A stretch of 64,000 nucleotides of DNA from Rhodospirillales bacterium (GTDB lineage: Bacteria; Pseudomonadota; Alphaproteobacteria; Micavibrionales; Micavibrionaceae), in the NCBI GenBank assembly GCA_020638155.1, contig JACKJB010000005.1, positions 1 to 64,000 of the forward strand, in the 5' to 3' direction. This document shows, one piece after another, positions 1 through 7,689 of the stretch (positions are counted from its first letter, which is position 1; each line of letters begins with the position of its first letter). A model generated the notes under the pieces. That model made no database searches. It worked only from the letters and a program-made list of their open reading frames with translations, and was not told where the DNA came from. A program made the translations under genes and the position numbers.

Positions 1-18
1 TCTCTTTCCACGTTTAAA

Positions 19-35
19 AAGTTTACACTAAACTT
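19..35 (-). terminator. Weak hairpin downstream of dotE-like gene
   Basis: A perfect 7-bp inverted repeat (AAGTTTA, 3-nt loop, TAAACTT) lies 29 bases past the stop codon of the dotE-like gene. Read on the minus strand it is followed by a short T run, so it could act as a weak terminator. The stem is A/T-rich and the rest of the operon lies outside the window, so it may be only an intercistronic hairpin. Confidence 0.3.
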
Positions 36-64
36 GTTTTCGCTCAAAGCCTCCTTGCGCATCG

Positions 65-1057
65 TCAATTGAAATTGACCCCGATTGCCGCAAGGCCGAA
101 TGTCTCCTGCACCGCGTTCATAACGCCGCCCAGATTGATTGCCAGCGCACCGCCGAATATATGAGTAATCGCCGCCATCATCGAAGCTTGTGAATTCCCT
201 TCAGCAACATCCCGGACAATAAACCAACCGCGGATAAAGCTGATCCAGCCCAGAACCATGACAAAGGCGACAACAGCACTGATGACACTCAAAATATGCT
301 GTTCTTCCACTGCAGTAAGACCTGCAGCAAAGTTCAAGCTCGCTTTTGTATTCATTGTCTGGGTTCCAAAAAGCGTATTTTCCCAAGCCGCCATCATTTC
401 ATCGGCGGAAAACAGAACCCCCGCGATCAGGAATGTCATAATCGTACCAAAGCCGCCCGGTCCCCGCGCCCCTTCCTGCGCCGATTTCAACAGGCGCATG
501 ATTCCGACAATTGCCAGGACAACACCTGCCAGATAGCAGAACAGGGCGACTAACCGGTGCATCGGGGCAAACGCATTATTCATAAGAGCAACAACCATCG
601 CATCAAGGCCGCCACCGGTCGGCGCGCCCGACCATGTGTTATCGTTGATCCCGCCTAATGCCCCGCCATCAACCAGCGTATTGTACAAAGCCTCGGTCAC
701 CATAGGCAGCGCAAACAAACAGCCCGCAACCAGCGCCCGCTTCATCGGTTCCCACGCGGAAACCTGATGCGGATTTGTGACATGTTCGATCACCTTAATA
801 ACGGCCATCGCGCCGATCACAAGACCGAACAGATAACTCAGCGCCGTCAGCAGACCTATCGATTCCTGGGAATTTTCGACAACACACTGGATCACCCCGC
901 CAATCGTGAGTGCACCACCACAGACCCCCGGCCCCTTGGCAGGCGCAATCGGGCCGGCCGCCCAAGCCAAATCCGCAAAAAATGTCAGAAAAAGGGTCGT
1001 CAACCCGAAAATCGGGACTATAGATAAAAGTCTTTTTAATCTATTAACACCGTTCAT
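65..1057 (-). CDS. dotE: DotE/IcmC-like inner-membrane protein of the Dot/Icm system
   Basis: Hydrophobic protein of about 330 residues with an N-terminal signal/membrane segment and two hydrophobic modules. The second half resembles DotE/IcmC: a hydrophobic pair, then a conserved soluble loop, then a final IRGW-containing pair and a GG-A-N-GG ending. The first module (about residues 70-135) has the related DotV/IcmD-like layout, so the protein is longer than Legionella IcmC (about 190 residues). The ATG at 1057 is preferred over an in-frame GTG two codons upstream. It lies downstream of dotF in the same direction, matching the Legionella order icmL-K-E-G-C, but a terminator separates the two genes. 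These small membrane proteins are part of the inner-membrane part of the type IVB channel. The DotE assignment rests on both synteny and layout; the exact paralogue (DotE, DotP or DotV) is less sure. Confidence 0.7.
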   Translation of the reverse strand: MNGVNRLKRLLSIVPIFGLTTLFLTFFADLAWAAGPIAPAKGPGVCGGALTIGGVIQCVVENSQESIGLLTALSYLFGLVIGAMAVIKVIEHVTNPHQVSAWEPMKRALVAGCLFALPMVTEALYNTLVDGGALGGINDNTWSGAPTGGGLDAMVVALMNNAFAPMHRLVALFCYLAGVVLAIVGIMRLLKSAQEGARGPGGFGTIMTFLIAGVLFSADEMMAAWENTLFGTQTMNTKASLNFAAGLTAVEEQHILSVISAVVAFVMVLGWISFIRGWFIVRDVAEGNSQASMMAAITHIFGGALAINLGGVMNAVQETFGLAAIGVNFN

Positions 1058-1063
1058 TAACAC

Positions 1064-1292
1064 ACCCAGAGCATATTTAACTTATTGTTTTTAACCCTCT
1101 ATATTAATTAGATCACATTTTATACAAATTGTGCAAATTCAGAAGGTCATAACAAATGTACACCGCAAATAGTTAATATTTGATTGATATTACCGGATCC
1201 GTTGCATTCCGCGGCTAACGCCCCGTTTTATCGAAAAAAGACCGGGGTTTAACGCCCGGTCTTTTGATAATTCCAACGTATTTTATGCGGCC
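1064..1292 (-). promoter_or_regulatory. Intergenic region between dotF and dotE-like gene
   Basis: About 230 bases without a gene. The half next to dotE is AT-rich (1064-1200) and contains TATAAA- and TAATAT-like hexamers on the minus strand, but no convincing -35/-10 pair. The half next to dotF holds the strong hairpin terminator at 1236-1265. The layout suggests that dotE has its own promoter here. Confidence 0.35.
1236..1265 (-). terminator. Rho-independent terminator after dotF
   Basis: A perfect 11-bp stem (AAAAGACCGGG / CCCGGTCTTTT) with an 8-nt loop, flanked by A and T runs on both strands. On the minus strand it follows the dotF stop codon by about 28 bases and ends in a T run, so it should terminate the dotI-dotH-dotG-dotF transcript. 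Confidence 0.85.
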
Positions 1293-2699
1293 TTACTGCA
1301 TAATTTTACCCGCAGTGCCCGATACGACCCAGCGCCCGCCTTCAACGGCAATCGATGTGATGCGGCCTATATCGGCAAAACTGTCGCCAACCGCAATCGT
1401 ATAGGTTTCAGCATCACCCTGCCGCGCCACCATAGCCGATCCCGGCTGCGCCGACTTAAGAACCCACGGCTTCTCAGACGATTTCGCGACAGGAACGCTT
1501 TCCATCTTAGCCTGGGTATTTTTTGACGGGCGGGTGGGCTGCACCTGTACGTCGCGCCGCGGCGCAGGGGCAGAAGCCGCTTTTGCCGCTGTTTTTTCAA
1601 CGCCATCAATACGCTTGTTCAGGGACCGGAAATTATCTTCCATCCGGTCCAGCCGATCGGAAATCTGCCCCAGAGATTGCCTGATTTCCGATAAGGCTGC
1701 CATGTCCGTATTCCCTATCGTCTCAGAACGCGCCGATCCCGGCACGTCTTCATGCTGATGACCCGCCATGGTCCTTCTTTCTGGAAAAATGTCTTCACCG
1801 TCATCCATGGCAAATTCGAGACCGTTATCCGGTTCATTTTCCTGCCCGGCCCGGATATCGCCATCATCCAGCCGCGATACCGTATTTTTCTGTACAGACG
1901 CTGTATCTTCCATCGCATCACCAGATACCCGCAAATCGGAACGAGCATGGTCATTGCCCCCGGAAGATATATTCGCCGCATCACTCTTAACGGCTGATTC
2001 CGGCATCGGAATCAGACCCGGATCGCTTTCAACCCGATCCCGGTTTTTAAACATATCCCCTTTATCAGCCGCACCGATCGGCGATGGCATCGGAGGCTGC
2101 TGCCCGTTATCATCCTGTTGCAAGCCGTGATGATACCCACCAGAATCATCACGCACGACATATTCCGCATCCGCAATCTGCTCGCGTCCGCGCAGCCGTG
2201 CCATCGCTCCAGGATCATTCAGGATTCCTTCCCGTCTTTCCTCGATCTTTTCATTAGCGTTTTCTTCCTCAACCTCATCGCCGTACGTCACGCCAAACGC
2301 CGGCGGCGGCTTAATATCGCTATGAAACTCGACTTTCTCATCCGGCAATACCGCGGCAACTTCACCGGTTTGTGCCATCACCGGTTCACCCATATTTTCA
2401 GGCTGGTTATTGCTTTTATATACAAAAAACCCACCCCCCATAGCAACCAGGATCGCGCCGCCAACCAGAAACTTGTTGAAAGCCGCCCGGCGCGCAGCAA
2501 GACCGCCATCGCCTTCCCCGTCATCAAGATAGCTTTCCTCATCATCGTAAGCTTCCCAGTCGCCTTCAGCGAAATCTTCCTCGCTGCCATACGCTTCGTC
2601 GGCATATTCATCACCAGCCATATCAGTATCGGAAAACTCATCCTCTACAGCGGAAGACTCACCAGGAATTTGATCTTCTAAATCTTTATCGCCACTCAT
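1293..2699 (-). CDS. dotF: DotF/IcmG-like inner-membrane protein
   Basis: 468-residue bitopic membrane protein. Residues 1-70 are very rich in Asp and Glu and should be cytoplasmic. One membrane segment lies at about 78-95, followed by a long low-complexity periplasmic stretch, a predicted coiled coil at about 335-375, and a small C-terminal domain of about 40 residues beginning YTIAVGDSF. This layout (acidic cytoplasmic tail, membrane helix, coiled coil, small beta domain) is that of DotF/IcmG, a connector subunit between the inner and outer membrane parts of the type IVB machine. It is much longer than Legionella IcmG (about 270 residues), mostly in the linker. The position after dotG is the Legionella order. 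Identification is by layout and synteny more than by residue identity. Confidence 0.72.
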   Translation of the reverse strand: MSGDKDLEDQIPGESSAVEDEFSDTDMAGDEYADEAYGSEEDFAEGDWEAYDDEESYLDDGEGDGGLAARRAAFNKFLVGGAILVAMGGGFFVYKSNNQPENMGEPVMAQTGEVAAVLPDEKVEFHSDIKPPPAFGVTYGDEVEEENANEKIEERREGILNDPGAMARLRGREQIADAEYVVRDDSGGYHHGLQQDDNGQQPPMPSPIGAADKGDMFKNRDRVESDPGLIPMPESAVKSDAANISSGGNDHARSDLRVSGDAMEDTASVQKNTVSRLDDGDIRAGQENEPDNGLEFAMDDGEDIFPERRTMAGHQHEDVPGSARSETIGNTDMAALSEIRQSLGQISDRLDRMEDNFRSLNKRIDGVEKTAAKAASAPAPRRDVQVQPTRPSKNTQAKMESVPVAKSSEKPWVLKSAQPGSAMVARQGDAETYTIAVGDSFADIGRITSIAVEGGRWVVSGTAGKIMQ

Positions 2700-2769
2700 T
2701 ATCCAATTCCAAATTCACAATTACGGCTTATATATAAGCCTGCATATCCTTAAATAATATTATACCTTA

Positions 2770-4020
2770 TTACTCTTCCGTAACAGGCTCCAGGAACAAA
2801 ATCCCCATCGGTGTGCCTGCCTCAACCCTGATAAGAGGTTCCGTATTATCGGCCTGCTCATCCAGAATTTCAGAAATCTTCTCAGCCGCTGCTTCAACAC
2901 CCTTGGCAAGCTCTTCCTGCGTATCAAGTTCCTGCTGGTCCGATACCGCCGCGCCGCCATCAACGGTAACGGTTGTTGAATTAGTCGTACCGATCGCTTC
3001 ACCGATACCCTGTACAAAAGCCGCCGCCGCCGGCCAGATCACCCGGGTCATGTAACGATGATCGATGTCGGTCACCATACCAATACTTGTCGTATCCGGA
3101 TTCATAGCGATCGCCGTAGTTGAATGACCGATCCCGTCAATAACGATCGTCTCAAAATTAAGAACCAGATTTTCTTCCTTCACCTCGAACGAACCGAGCA
3201 TCCTGCTTCCCGCAAACGGCCCCGTTGCCAGCTGCGCCATAATCGGCCCCTTGGTATCGGAATCCGCTTCAGTGATAAGCTGGGCATAGGCAATCGTCCC
3301 GGCGGGAATCAGGATATCAACAACCTCTTCATTATTAGCAGCTGCGTTTGCCGCCGCCTCTTCCGCTGCCTCTTTTGCCTTTTCCCGCGCCACTTCGCGC
3401 TGCTGCTCTAAATAATCAGCTGCCGTAACCTTAAGATGAACCGGCTTAAGCGGCGTTTTGCTCTCCAGAATACCCTCCATCTGGACCGACATCGCATTAG
3501 CCAACGCCGTAATCGCATCCGCATAAGGATCGACCGTCGGGACAGGCTTTTTCTGCTGGATGGTCTGACGCTGCCGTTCTTCCTGAATACGCCGCCAGCG
3601 CTCAAGCGGATCATCCGCGTTCAAATCTTCTTCCGGCAAGTTAAGCCGCTCAACCGGCGGACCAATCGGGGTCGGCATCGCACTGCCGCCTTCGCGTACG
3701 GCCAGATCAAGCCGTTCCTCGTTTTCCTGTTCGATCGCCTGCTTATAAGATTCCGAAATTTCGCCGCCCGGCGGGGCACTGACCTCACCGCCGCCACGCA
3801 CTACCGACGTCAGGGTTGGGTCTTCGCTACCGCCGAACAGGATAATCGCACCGATAACCGTAATCAGGCCGCCGGCAATAACCCCAATTTTAACCAGCGG
3901 GTTATTCCGCCACATATCACCCAGAGACGTACCGCCGCCGGCAAAATCTTCGAATTCACCGTCCCCGCCGTCATCATTAAAATCGATATGATCGTCCTGG
4001 AAATCGTCGTTATTGCTCAT
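2770..4020 (-). CDS. dotG: DotG/IcmE, VirB10-like core complex subunit
   Basis: 416 residues: an acidic cytoplasmic N terminus, a membrane helix at about 43-63, a periplasmic linker that becomes Glu/Arg/Gln-rich, and a C-terminal VirB10/TrbI-like beta domain (from about residue 230, containing ILIPAGTIAYAQLITEADSD and a GSRMLGSF segment). DotG spans the envelope and lines the channel of the type IVB core complex. Legionella DotG has more than 1000 residues because of a long repeat region. That region is absent here, so the protein has the compact form seen in plasmid-type IVB systems. Its start overlaps the end of dotH by 11 bases, implying translational coupling. Confidence 0.9.
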   Translation of the reverse strand: MSNNDDFQDDHIDFNDDGGDGEFEDFAGGGTSLGDMWRNNPLVKIGVIAGGLITVIGAIILFGGSEDPTLTSVVRGGGEVSAPPGGEISESYKQAIEQENEERLDLAVREGGSAMPTPIGPPVERLNLPEEDLNADDPLERWRRIQEERQRQTIQQKKPVPTVDPYADAITALANAMSVQMEGILESKTPLKPVHLKVTAADYLEQQREVAREKAKEAAEEAAANAAANNEEVVDILIPAGTIAYAQLITEADSDTKGPIMAQLATGPFAGSRMLGSFEVKEENLVLNFETIVIDGIGHSTTAIAMNPDTTSIGMVTDIDHRYMTRVIWPAAAAFVQGIGEAIGTTNSTTVTVDGGAAVSDQQELDTQEELAKGVEAAAEKISEILDEQADNTEPLIRVEAGTPMGILFLEPVTEE

Positions 4021-5068
4021 TTACGCTTCCCCTTGCATCCAGTCCGGCCCTGACAACCTGCCCGTGATCGGACAACAGCAGAACCGGTGACGGCGCAATT
4101 GCATATACATTCATACCATCCGCAGACGATACCGACCCCGACCAGCCTGGAGACAACAATGTCAACGGCGTCCGCACATAAGTTTTATCCTGATAAGCGT
4201 AAGCGGTTGTCCGCCCATCAACACCCGTCACATCAAGCTTCTCAGCGCCGGACGGCGGCACGCCATCCAACACGGACCCCAGCACGGAATTACCCGCAGA
4301 AATCGTCAGGCCGCCATCAATCAAAGGCACGTTGGCATAAGGCCCATATTCCGGGATCCGCGCATCAAAACGGTAATGCACCGAATCACGCGACGTCTTC
4401 AAAGTAAAGGTTACCGGGGTCTTTAATTCGCTCAGCAGCACAGAAATATTACCGTAACCAAATTCGGACATGCCGGTAATCCGGACAACATGGCTGCCTT
4501 CATCCGGCTGGATTACTTCGAAGTTCCCCGCAAAAGTCATATCCTGTATCGGCCAGGGCGCCCCTGTCGCATCCAGAACCGTCAGTGTTGTTACATGACC
4601 CACCCCCACTTTAATCACCGGCGGCTTGGCACCGGGATCAAGAGAGACCGTCTCCACAACGACCTCAGGCTCAGGGTAAGGATAAACCGGAACCTCCACA
4701 GCCTGCTGCGTATCATCAAAACGCTCCAGGAGCGACCGGATCTCATCAGGATTCATTGGCAAAAGACCCGTAAGCGCCGCACTCAGGGCCTGCTCACGAA
4801 TCATTCGCTGCACTTCCGCAGGATCCTGCGGCGGCGCCTCTTCTTCGATAGCAAACGGATCCAGCTTATCTTCATTTGCCGTCGGCAAATTAAAGGCAGG
4901 CGCTCTCGGAGGTTGCGCGCGCCCTGCCGGCAAGGCCGATCCGCTATCCGCAGACTGTCCGGAAAGCAACTCTGACGGCAGCTGCGCCTGCGCGGCAAAC
5001 GGCGCCAAAACAAGCACAGCACCGACACTTAACGAAAGAAGCAATTGTCTGGATAACCGGGCGATCAT
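4010..5068 (-). CDS. dotH: DotH/IcmK outer-membrane core subunit
   Basis: 352 residues with a clear signal peptide (cleavage near AAQA at about residue 28). A middle segment carries MIREQALSAALTGLLPMNPDEIRSL-type helices. The C-terminal half is a beta-rich domain with the conserved run that starts PPVIKVGVGHVTTLTVLDATG and continues through the GNISVLL region. This is the DotH/IcmK family, which forms the outer-membrane ring of the type IVB core complex with DotC and DotD. It sits between dotI and dotG and is co-transcribed with them. The ATG at 5068 is preceded by AGGG. Confidence 0.9.
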   Translation of the reverse strand: MIARLSRQLLLSLSVGAVLVLAPFAAQAQLPSELLSGQSADSGSALPAGRAQPPRAPAFNLPTANEDKLDPFAIEEEAPPQDPAEVQRMIREQALSAALTGLLPMNPDEIRSLLERFDDTQQAVEVPVYPYPEPEVVVETVSLDPGAKPPVIKVGVGHVTTLTVLDATGAPWPIQDMTFAGNFEVIQPDEGSHVVRITGMSEFGYGNISVLLSELKTPVTFTLKTSRDSVHYRFDARIPEYGPYANVPLIDGGLTISAGNSVLGSVLDGVPPSGAEKLDVTGVDGRTTAYAYQDKTYVRTPLTLLSPGWSGSVSSADGMNVYAIAPSPVLLLSDHGQVVRAGLDARGSVNEQ

Positions 5069-5103
5069 CCCTAAACCCTATATAATATATGTTATTCCCC
5101 ATG

Positions 5104-5125
5104 GAGCGGTCCGGTTAGACCGCTC
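5104..5125 (-). other. Intercistronic hairpin between dotI and dotH
   Basis: A perfect 8-bp stem (GAGCGGTC / GACCGCTC) with a 6-nt loop lies in the 152-bp gap between dotI and dotH. No T run follows on the minus strand, so it is unlikely to be a full terminator. It could protect or process the mRNA and set the dotI:dotH ratio. Confidence 0.5.
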
Positions 5126-5220
5126 ACAACAGAATATATGGACCGGTCGATGCTGTCACCCCGGTTCACAAAAAACATGCACAACTAATATCAGTTAAAT
5201 ACCGAAGGGCCGTTAAACCC

Positions 5221-6006
5221 CTAACCGGCTGAGGCGACCCACTGTTCGATCCCCACCCCGTTAGGACTTTCAAGACGGGACACACGAACAACAACAATCG
5301 TCACCAGCAGGTTATCAGAGCGCTTCTGCGCCCCCGACTGGTAGGTCAAAACCATCGGGATCTGGACGATCCACTGGTACCGCCCCTGAACGACACCTTC
5401 CCGGTCAAGCACCGGGGCACCGCGCGGCGCCGCCGTCACAACCTGCTGATTCGCCTCGACCATCTCGATAATCCGCGACGCCTGCAGTGCTTTGGTAAAG
5501 CTTTCCCAGCCACGGCGCGTGAAATTGCGAGACGCTTCCTGAAGACGGCGGCGATAATCGTTAAATCCAAAAGTCATCACCTCGGTCGCCGCCTGAGCCA
5601 CCCAGGACATCAGCGCCGGCGTACTGAGGTTGGCTTCGTTCAGCGCCACCATCGGTATCAGGCGCCCATCTTCGGTTGTCGCAAAATAACGGTTTTCAGG
5701 CTGGTGAATATGAACCACAAACAACATCACACCAATCAACCCCAAAATCACAAACGTCTGGAGCAAAGCAAGCTTGAGGATGGTGCGGTATCCATCACGA
5801 TAAAATTCATTACGCACCATTACAGTATTGAGCATCCCGATATCATTACCCTGCGGCGCCTCTTTCGTGGGCACGGCACCGGGTTTCCCGGCAGGAGCCT
5901 TACCCGCCGCCCCCTTGGCAGGCTTAAAACTGCGCGGATTCGCCTTACCACCCGCAGGACGGGGGGGCGCTTTTGGTGATTTCTGAGAAGGTTTGTCCTG
6001 AGCCAT
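5221..6006 (-). CDS. dotI: DotI/IcmL inner-membrane core subunit
   Basis: 261 residues. A Lys/Pro/Ala-rich cytoplasmic N terminus of about 55 residues precedes the conserved VMVRNEFYRDGYR segment, a membrane helix at about 77-99, and a periplasmic domain of about 160 residues with a VirB8-like layout (RYQWIVQIPMVLTYQ near the end). This is DotI/IcmL, which forms the VirB8-like inner-membrane ring of type IVB systems. It is the first gene of the dotI-H-G-F transcript and is divergent from the five-paralogue operon. The basic Pro-rich N-terminal extension is longer than in Legionella. Confidence 0.92.
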   Translation of the reverse strand: MAQDKPSQKSPKAPPRPAGGKANPRSFKPAKGAAGKAPAGKPGAVPTKEAPQGNDIGMLNTVMVRNEFYRDGYRTILKLALLQTFVILGLIGVMLFVVHIHQPENRYFATTEDGRLIPMVALNEANLSTPALMSWVAQAATEVMTFGFNDYRRRLQEASRNFTRRGWESFTKALQASRIIEMVEANQQVVTAAPRGAPVLDREGVVQGRYQWIVQIPMVLTYQSGAQKRSDNLLVTIVVVRVSRLESPNGVGIEQWVASAG

Positions 6007-6244
6007 GTTTTTTCAATTATATAAAACCAAGATACGCAACATTATACATGCTGGCATCAGCAGATACCAGAGTTTGAGTATGAATAGCAAAACCAAATAT
6101 CTCAAGCTCTTTATATAAGAGTTTGACAGAAAGACAAAACAAACCCTTTCGTACGGGGACGCGGTGTATTTTTGTGCACTCTCTGGAAGAGTGTGTTAAA
6201 ATATTATAAGCTAAAGAGATAAACTGCGGGCAGTTGCGGGGTTG
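6007..6244. promoter_or_regulatory. Divergent promoter region of dotI operon and paralogue operon
   Basis: 238 bases between divergent operons. On the minus strand a TATAAT hexamer (complement of 6041-6046) lies about 35 bases before dotI, though no good -35 is seen. On the plus strand a TTGACA at 6123-6128 and AT-rich TATTAT/TATAAG hexamers at about 6202-6210 precede the first paralogue, with an inverted repeat (6177-6193) just upstream of the latter. Shared control of both operons is plausible but not shown. Confidence 0.45.
6177..6193. promoter_or_regulatory. Inverted repeat, operator candidate
   Basis: CACTCT-N5-AGAGTG, a perfect 6-bp palindrome arm pair, lies about 10 bases upstream of the likely -10 (TATTAT) of the paralogue operon. 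A site at this distance would overlap the -35 and fits a dimeric repressor or activator. No cognate regulator is encoded next to it. Confidence 0.4.
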
Positions 6245-7687
6245 ATGGATATGAAAAATATTGCCATACAGGCATGGCGGTTTTTTTCCGGAACAGCACG
6301 ACAAAAATCGCCAGGACGGAAGCCGGGCGTTTTTGTGCTGTTGCTTTTCTGTGTGCCTTTAGCTGCTCTTACCGCTTTTCTTGTACCAAATTCCGCTTAT
6401 TCAGCTTGCGCGAACTGTCCCTGCGTCATCAATCAGCACAACATTACCCGCAGTCACATTACCAGCCAGCACGGGTTCGGTTTTTTCCTGACCGACCCTG
6501 AGGGCCTGGCTCTGGTGACCCCTCATGTCTGTGAAAGAGGTGCCGGTACGCGCGGATGGATCGGTTATGAAATGTGCCGTCACCGCGAAGAGTTTTTTGT
6601 ATTCTATTTCTGGAAAGAACACGTGCTGGCCGCGATGATGATGATGACCGAACAGCTGGTGACCGGGGCCATGAACCAGATGTTTATCGTCGGATCGTTC
6701 TTTGATGCGAAAGAACAGCTGGAAACACAGGAGCTGTTCCAAAAACTGGACGCCCAGGCCCACCGCGATTACCACCCCAGCTTCGGCATGTGCGAAATCG
6801 GCACGATGTCGCGCAGTCTTGGCGCTTCGCAACGCCGTGGCGAGTATAACGCTTACCTGCTGAGCCAACATATGCAGGACCGCCAGATGCGTACATATAA
6901 TATGGGGTCTTCCGCCGGTAAAGGTTATGAGATCGTCAACCGCTGGACGGATTTTAAAGAGACGTTCTGTAACCCACACGATAACGATAACAAAATGATG
7001 CCGCCGCGCTCCGATACGGCGATATGTGGCGGGGCTCCGTTTGAAAAACGGAATGCCGATGTCGATTACACCCGCGCAATCGAGCATCCGCTAACGATCG
7101 AGGCCGATTTCAGCAATGGCGGGCTTGAGCCTGATGAAGATGTGATCTTCGGCCTGTCAGATAATCTCTTCGGGCACGATGTCTTCGAATATTTTCCTGA
7201 AGCGTTTTTCAAACAGGATGATTACGAAGACGAATATATGTATGTCCGGTCCATGATCGCAAAACGCAGTGTCGCGCAAAATTCCTTCAGCAATATTGTC
7301 GGGATGAAATCACAAGGTAAACCAGAATCAGCTGTCGTCCGGGATTACATGGAAAAACTTCTGGAACAGCTGGGCGTTACCGATGCAGGGGACAGGCGCA
7401 ATATCGTTCACGACCTGCCAAGCTATTATGCCCAGATGGAAATGCTGACGAAAAAACTGTACCAGCGCCCGGAATTTTACACCAACCTGTATGACAAGCC
7501 GGTCAATGTCGACCGGAAAATCGCCGCGATGAAAGCGATCGGCCTGATGCAGAATATGGATCTATTCAAAAGCAAGTTACGAAGCGAAGCTTCGCTTGCT
7601 GTTTTAACGGAAATGGAAATCTTCAAAGCACAGGAAAGCGGCGCGCAGGACCGCCTGACCGGTGCGGACAGTACGGGAATTCAGTAA
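6245..7687 (+). CDS. Exported paralogue 1 of unknown family
   Basis: About 480 residues. A basic N terminus and a hydrophobic segment (about 29-50) form a signal peptide. A cysteine cluster (Cys 55, 58 and 60) follows at once. Family marks: a Met run before TEQL (131-137), FFDAKEQLETQ (152-162), an HRDYHPSFGMC block (173-183), a Cys-containing variable middle, AKRSVAQNSF, and a C-terminal YYAQME / NLYDKPVNV block. I do not recognise the family. It is the first gene of five tandem paralogues divergent from dotI and probably shares their envelope or extracellular role. An association with the Dot/Icm channel is inferred from position only. The start may be the ATG at 6245 or 6251. Confidence 0.85.
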   Translation: MDMKNIAIQAWRFFSGTARQKSPGRKPGVFVLLLFCVPLAALTAFLVPNSAYSACANCPCVINQHNITRSHITSQHGFGFFLTDPEGLALVTPHVCERGAGTRGWIGYEMCRHREEFFVFYFWKEHVLAAMMMMTEQLVTGAMNQMFIVGSFFDAKEQLETQELFQKLDAQAHRDYHPSFGMCEIGTMSRSLGASQRRGEYNAYLLSQHMQDRQMRTYNMGSSAGKGYEIVNRWTDFKETFCNPHDNDNKMMPPRSDTAICGGAPFEKRNADVDYTRAIEHPLTIEADFSNGGLEPDEDVIFGLSDNLFGHDVFEYFPEAFFKQDDYEDEYMYVRSMIAKRSVAQNSFSNIVGMKSQGKPESAVVRDYMEKLLEQLGVTDAGDRRNIVHDLPSYYAQMEMLTKKLYQRPEFYTNLYDKPVNVDRKIAAMKAIGLMQNMDLFKSKLRSEASLAVLTEMEIFKAQESGAQDRLTGADSTGIQ

Positions 7688-7689
7688 TC

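Noticed and set aside
6017..6304. 95-codon minus-strand reading frame overlapping the start of paralogue 1
   Set aside because: It covers the divergent promoter region and overlaps a well-supported gene on the other strand; the residue composition is not protein-like.
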